From the NCBI GenBank assembly GCA_034408875.1, contig JAWXCJ010000204.1, positions 1 to 5,988 on the forward strand: a DNA stretch of 5,988 nucleotides, read 5' to 3'. The DNA is from JANNHK01 sp034408875 (GTDB taxonomy: Bacteria; Actinomycetota; Acidimicrobiia; IMCC26256; PALSA-610). A model generated the notes under the pieces. That model had not been told where the DNA came from. It made no database searches and saw only the letters and a list, made by a program, of their open reading frames with translations. A program made the position numbers and the translations under genes. This document shows, piece after piece, positions 4,391 to 5,988 of the stretch; positions within the stretch are counted from its first letter, which is position 1; each line of letters opens with the position of its first letter.

Positions 4391-5988
4391 ATGCGGGGAA
4401 TCGCGGTGCTGGTAGTGGTGGCGGTGCTCACGGCCGGGTGCAGCGGCGGCGACGACGACGACACCGACGCGGCGGAGCCGGCGTCCACGACGGAGGGCTC
4501 GATCGAGCTGACCGTCGCCGACCCGGCCGGGTGCGAGGTGCTCGACGAGGCGGCGTGCATCCTGCCGTTCCCGTCGAACGCGTTCACCGTCGCCGACGAG
4601 ACGACCGACACCGGGCTGCGGGTGGCGTTCGGCGCCGACGCGCTCCCGGCCAATGCCGACGGCGTGCGCATCGACCCGGCGGAGTGGAACCGCAACGACG
4701 GCTTCTCCCCCGGTTCGTTGATGATGACCGTGGTTCCCGATCTCGATCCCGAAGCGTCGGCGCTGCCGCCGATCACCGACATCGAACTGTCGCTCGCCGA
4801 CGATGCGCCGATCGTGCTCGTCGACGCCGACACCGGCGACCGCGTGCCGTTCTGGGCCGAGCTCGACGCCAACGCCGAAGACCTGGCCCGCCAGGCACTC
4901 ATCATTACTCCGGCAGTTGCGTTGCTCGAGGGCCATCGCCACGTCGTCGCGCTGCGGGGCTTGGTCGACACTGCGGGAGATCCGATCGAGTCCGCCGACG
5001 CGTTCCGCGCGTTCCGCGACCGGCTCGATACCGGCATCCCCGAGGTCGAAGCGCGCCGCGAGGCAATGGAGCAGGTGTTCGCCGATCTCGACGCGGCCGG
5101 CGTCGCGCGCGACGATCTTTACATCGCGTGGGACTTCACCGTCGCGAGCGAACGTTCGCTGTCGGAACGCCTGCTCCACATCCGCGACGACGCGTTCGGC
5201 GCGTTGGGTTCGGATGCTCCCGCGTTCACGGTGACCGAGACCGCGGCGGCGGGTGCGGCGCGCATCGTGCGGGGCACGTACGAAGTCCCGAACTACATGA
5301 CGGGCGCGGGCGAGCCGGGTGAGACGTTCAACAACGACGACGACCCGAACGGCATCCCCACCGTCAACGGCACGTACACGTCGACCTTCGTGTGCACGGT
5401 GCCGACGACGGCGGAGCCGGGCACGGCTCGGGCCGCGCTGTACGGCCATGGCCTGCTCGGCACCGCCGACCAGGTGATCGGCATCGGCACCGTCGCCGCG
5501 ACGGTCGGGGTGGCGTTCTGCGCGACCGACTTCATCGGCATGTCCACCTACGACGTCCCGAATGCCGCGGCGGTGCTCGCCGACCTCGGCCAGTTCCGGT
5601 CGTGGGCCGACCGTTTACAACAGGGTCATCTCAACTTCTTGTACCTGGGTCGCCTGATGCGCAACGAAGCCGGGTTCGCCGGCGACCCCGCGTTCCAAGA
5701 CGCGGCGGGTGCGGGACTGCTCGACGGTTCCGCGGTCTTCTATCTCGGTGCGAGCCAGGGCGGCATCCTCGGTGGCGCGACGAGCGCGGTCGCGCAGGAT
5801 TGGGAACGGGTCGTGCTCGCGGTGCCCGCCATGAACTACAGCGTGTTGCTCCGCCGCAGCATCGACTTCGACGAGTTCGCGCCGGTGTTCGAGACTGCGT
5901 ACCCCGACGAACTCGACCGGCAGTTAGGCCTCGCGCTCGTCCAGATGCTCTGGGACCGCGGCGAGAACCAGGGCTACGCGCAACACCT
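4391..5988 (+). CDS. Lipoprotein alpha/beta hydrolase, virulence-factor lipase-like (3' end outside window)
   Basis: The frame runs from ATG 4391 to the window edge without a stop, giving 532 residues. Residues 1-16 are a hydrophobic signal with lipobox TAGC and lipidated C17 (a Thr at -3 is slightly atypical), then a GGDDDD spacer. Residues 45-115, including C48 and C56, ILPFPSNAFTVAD (57-69) and WNRNDGFSPG, resemble the N-terminal domain of bacterial virulence-factor lipases (Lipase_bact_N, found in VolA-like surface lysophospholipases). The catalytic part shows YGHGLLG at 351-357, a likely oxyanion loop, and GASQG at 453-457, a GxSxG nucleophile elbow with S455. The acid and histidine of the triad should lie beyond the window. 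C335 and C377 may form a disulfide. The likely role is an outer-face esterase, lipase or phospholipase; the substrate is unknown. Two rare TTA codons occur at 5615 and 5924. The gene is divergent from the Calx-beta gene. Confidence 0.86.
   Translation, partial: MRGIAVLVVVAVLTAGCSGGDDDDTDAAEPASTTEGSIELTVADPAGCEVLDEAACILPFPSNAFTVADETTDTGLRVAFGADALPANADGVRIDPAEWNRNDGFSPGSLMMTVVPDLDPEASALPPITDIELSLADDAPIVLVDADTGDRVPFWAELDANAEDLARQALIITPAVALLEGHRHVVALRGLVDTAGDPIESADAFRAFRDRLDTGIPEVEARREAMEQVFADLDAAGVARDDLYIAWDFTVASERSLSERLLHIRDDAFGALGSDAPAFTVTETAAAGAARIVRGTYEVPNYMTGAGEPGETFNNDDDPNGIPTVNGTYTSTFVCTVPTTAEPGTARAALYGHGLLGTADQVIGIGTVAATVGVAFCATDFIGMSTYDVPNAAAVLADLGQFRSWADRLQQGHLNFLYLGRLMRNEAGFAGDPAFQDAAGAGLLDGSAVFYLGASQGGILGGATSAVAQDWERVVLAVPAMNYSVLLRRSIDFDEFAPVFETAYPDELDRQLGLALVQMLWDRGENQGYAQH

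Noticed and set aside
2412..4415. A 667-codon open frame on the plus strand opposite the Calx-beta and zinc-ribbon genes
   Set aside because: Its translation is Arg-, Asp- and Val-rich low-complexity sequence with no domain, and it covers two well-supported minus-strand genes. It is an antisense shadow of GC-rich codon bias.
4289..5449. A 386-codon open frame on the minus strand opposite the lipoprotein hydrolase
   Set aside because: Its composition is typical of an antisense reading (Arg/Val/Gly-rich) and it shows no motif. The plus-strand frame has a signal peptide, lipobox and catalytic motifs.

Overview
The window is GC-rich, gene-dense bacterial DNA with third codon positions dominated by G and C. 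GTG and TTG starts are used, and several genes seem to be read without a Shine-Dalgarno sequence. Together with the protein types (short HNH_2-type nuclease, AlpA-like regulator, actinobacterial-looking zinc-ribbon orphan, Calx-beta secreted protein, lipoprotein hydrolase), this points to an actinobacterium, perhaps an acidimicrobial lineage. The phylum is an inference from composition and style, not from a marker gene.

Layout: (1) 1-327 (+), the C-terminal part of an HNH endonuclease that begins before the window. (2) 387-899 (+), an AlpA/MerR-like helix-turn-helix protein with its own promoter, which overlaps a palindrome. (3) 912-1433 (-), a lipoprotein thermonuclease (SNase family), convergent with gene 2. 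(4) 1498-1794 and 1791-2237 (+), a VapBC-type toxin-antitoxin pair: ribbon-helix-helix antitoxin and PIN-domain toxin, overlapping by 4 bp. (5) 2241-2762 (-), an unrecognised 173-residue protein with a C-terminal zinc ribbon, convergent with the toxin gene. (6) 2898-4292 (-), a secreted protein with an unrecognised N-terminal domain, a Thr/Pro linker and two Calx-beta domains. (7) 4391 to the end (+), a lipoprotein alpha/beta hydrolase resembling the virulence-factor lipase family, running off the window and divergent from gene 6.

The left half (nuclease, DNA-binding protein, SNase, toxin-antitoxin pair, orphan) looks like accessory gene content. No transposase, integrase, att site, CRISPR or tRNA is visible to prove transfer. 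The right half is cell-envelope or secreted material: gene 6 and the hydrolase leave a shared 98-bp control region, so they may be co-regulated.

The most interesting regulatory signal is that three plus-strand genes (starts 387, 1498, 4391) lack a Shine-Dalgarno sequence and each has a TANNNT -10-like hexamer ending 6-7 nt before the start codon, as expected of leaderless mRNAs. Two minus-strand genes (starts 2762 and 4292) instead have purine-rich ribosome sites. I see no clear new multi-gene system. The best candidates for something undescribed are the zinc-ribbon orphan, the N-terminal domain of the Calx-beta protein, and the three small putative operators.
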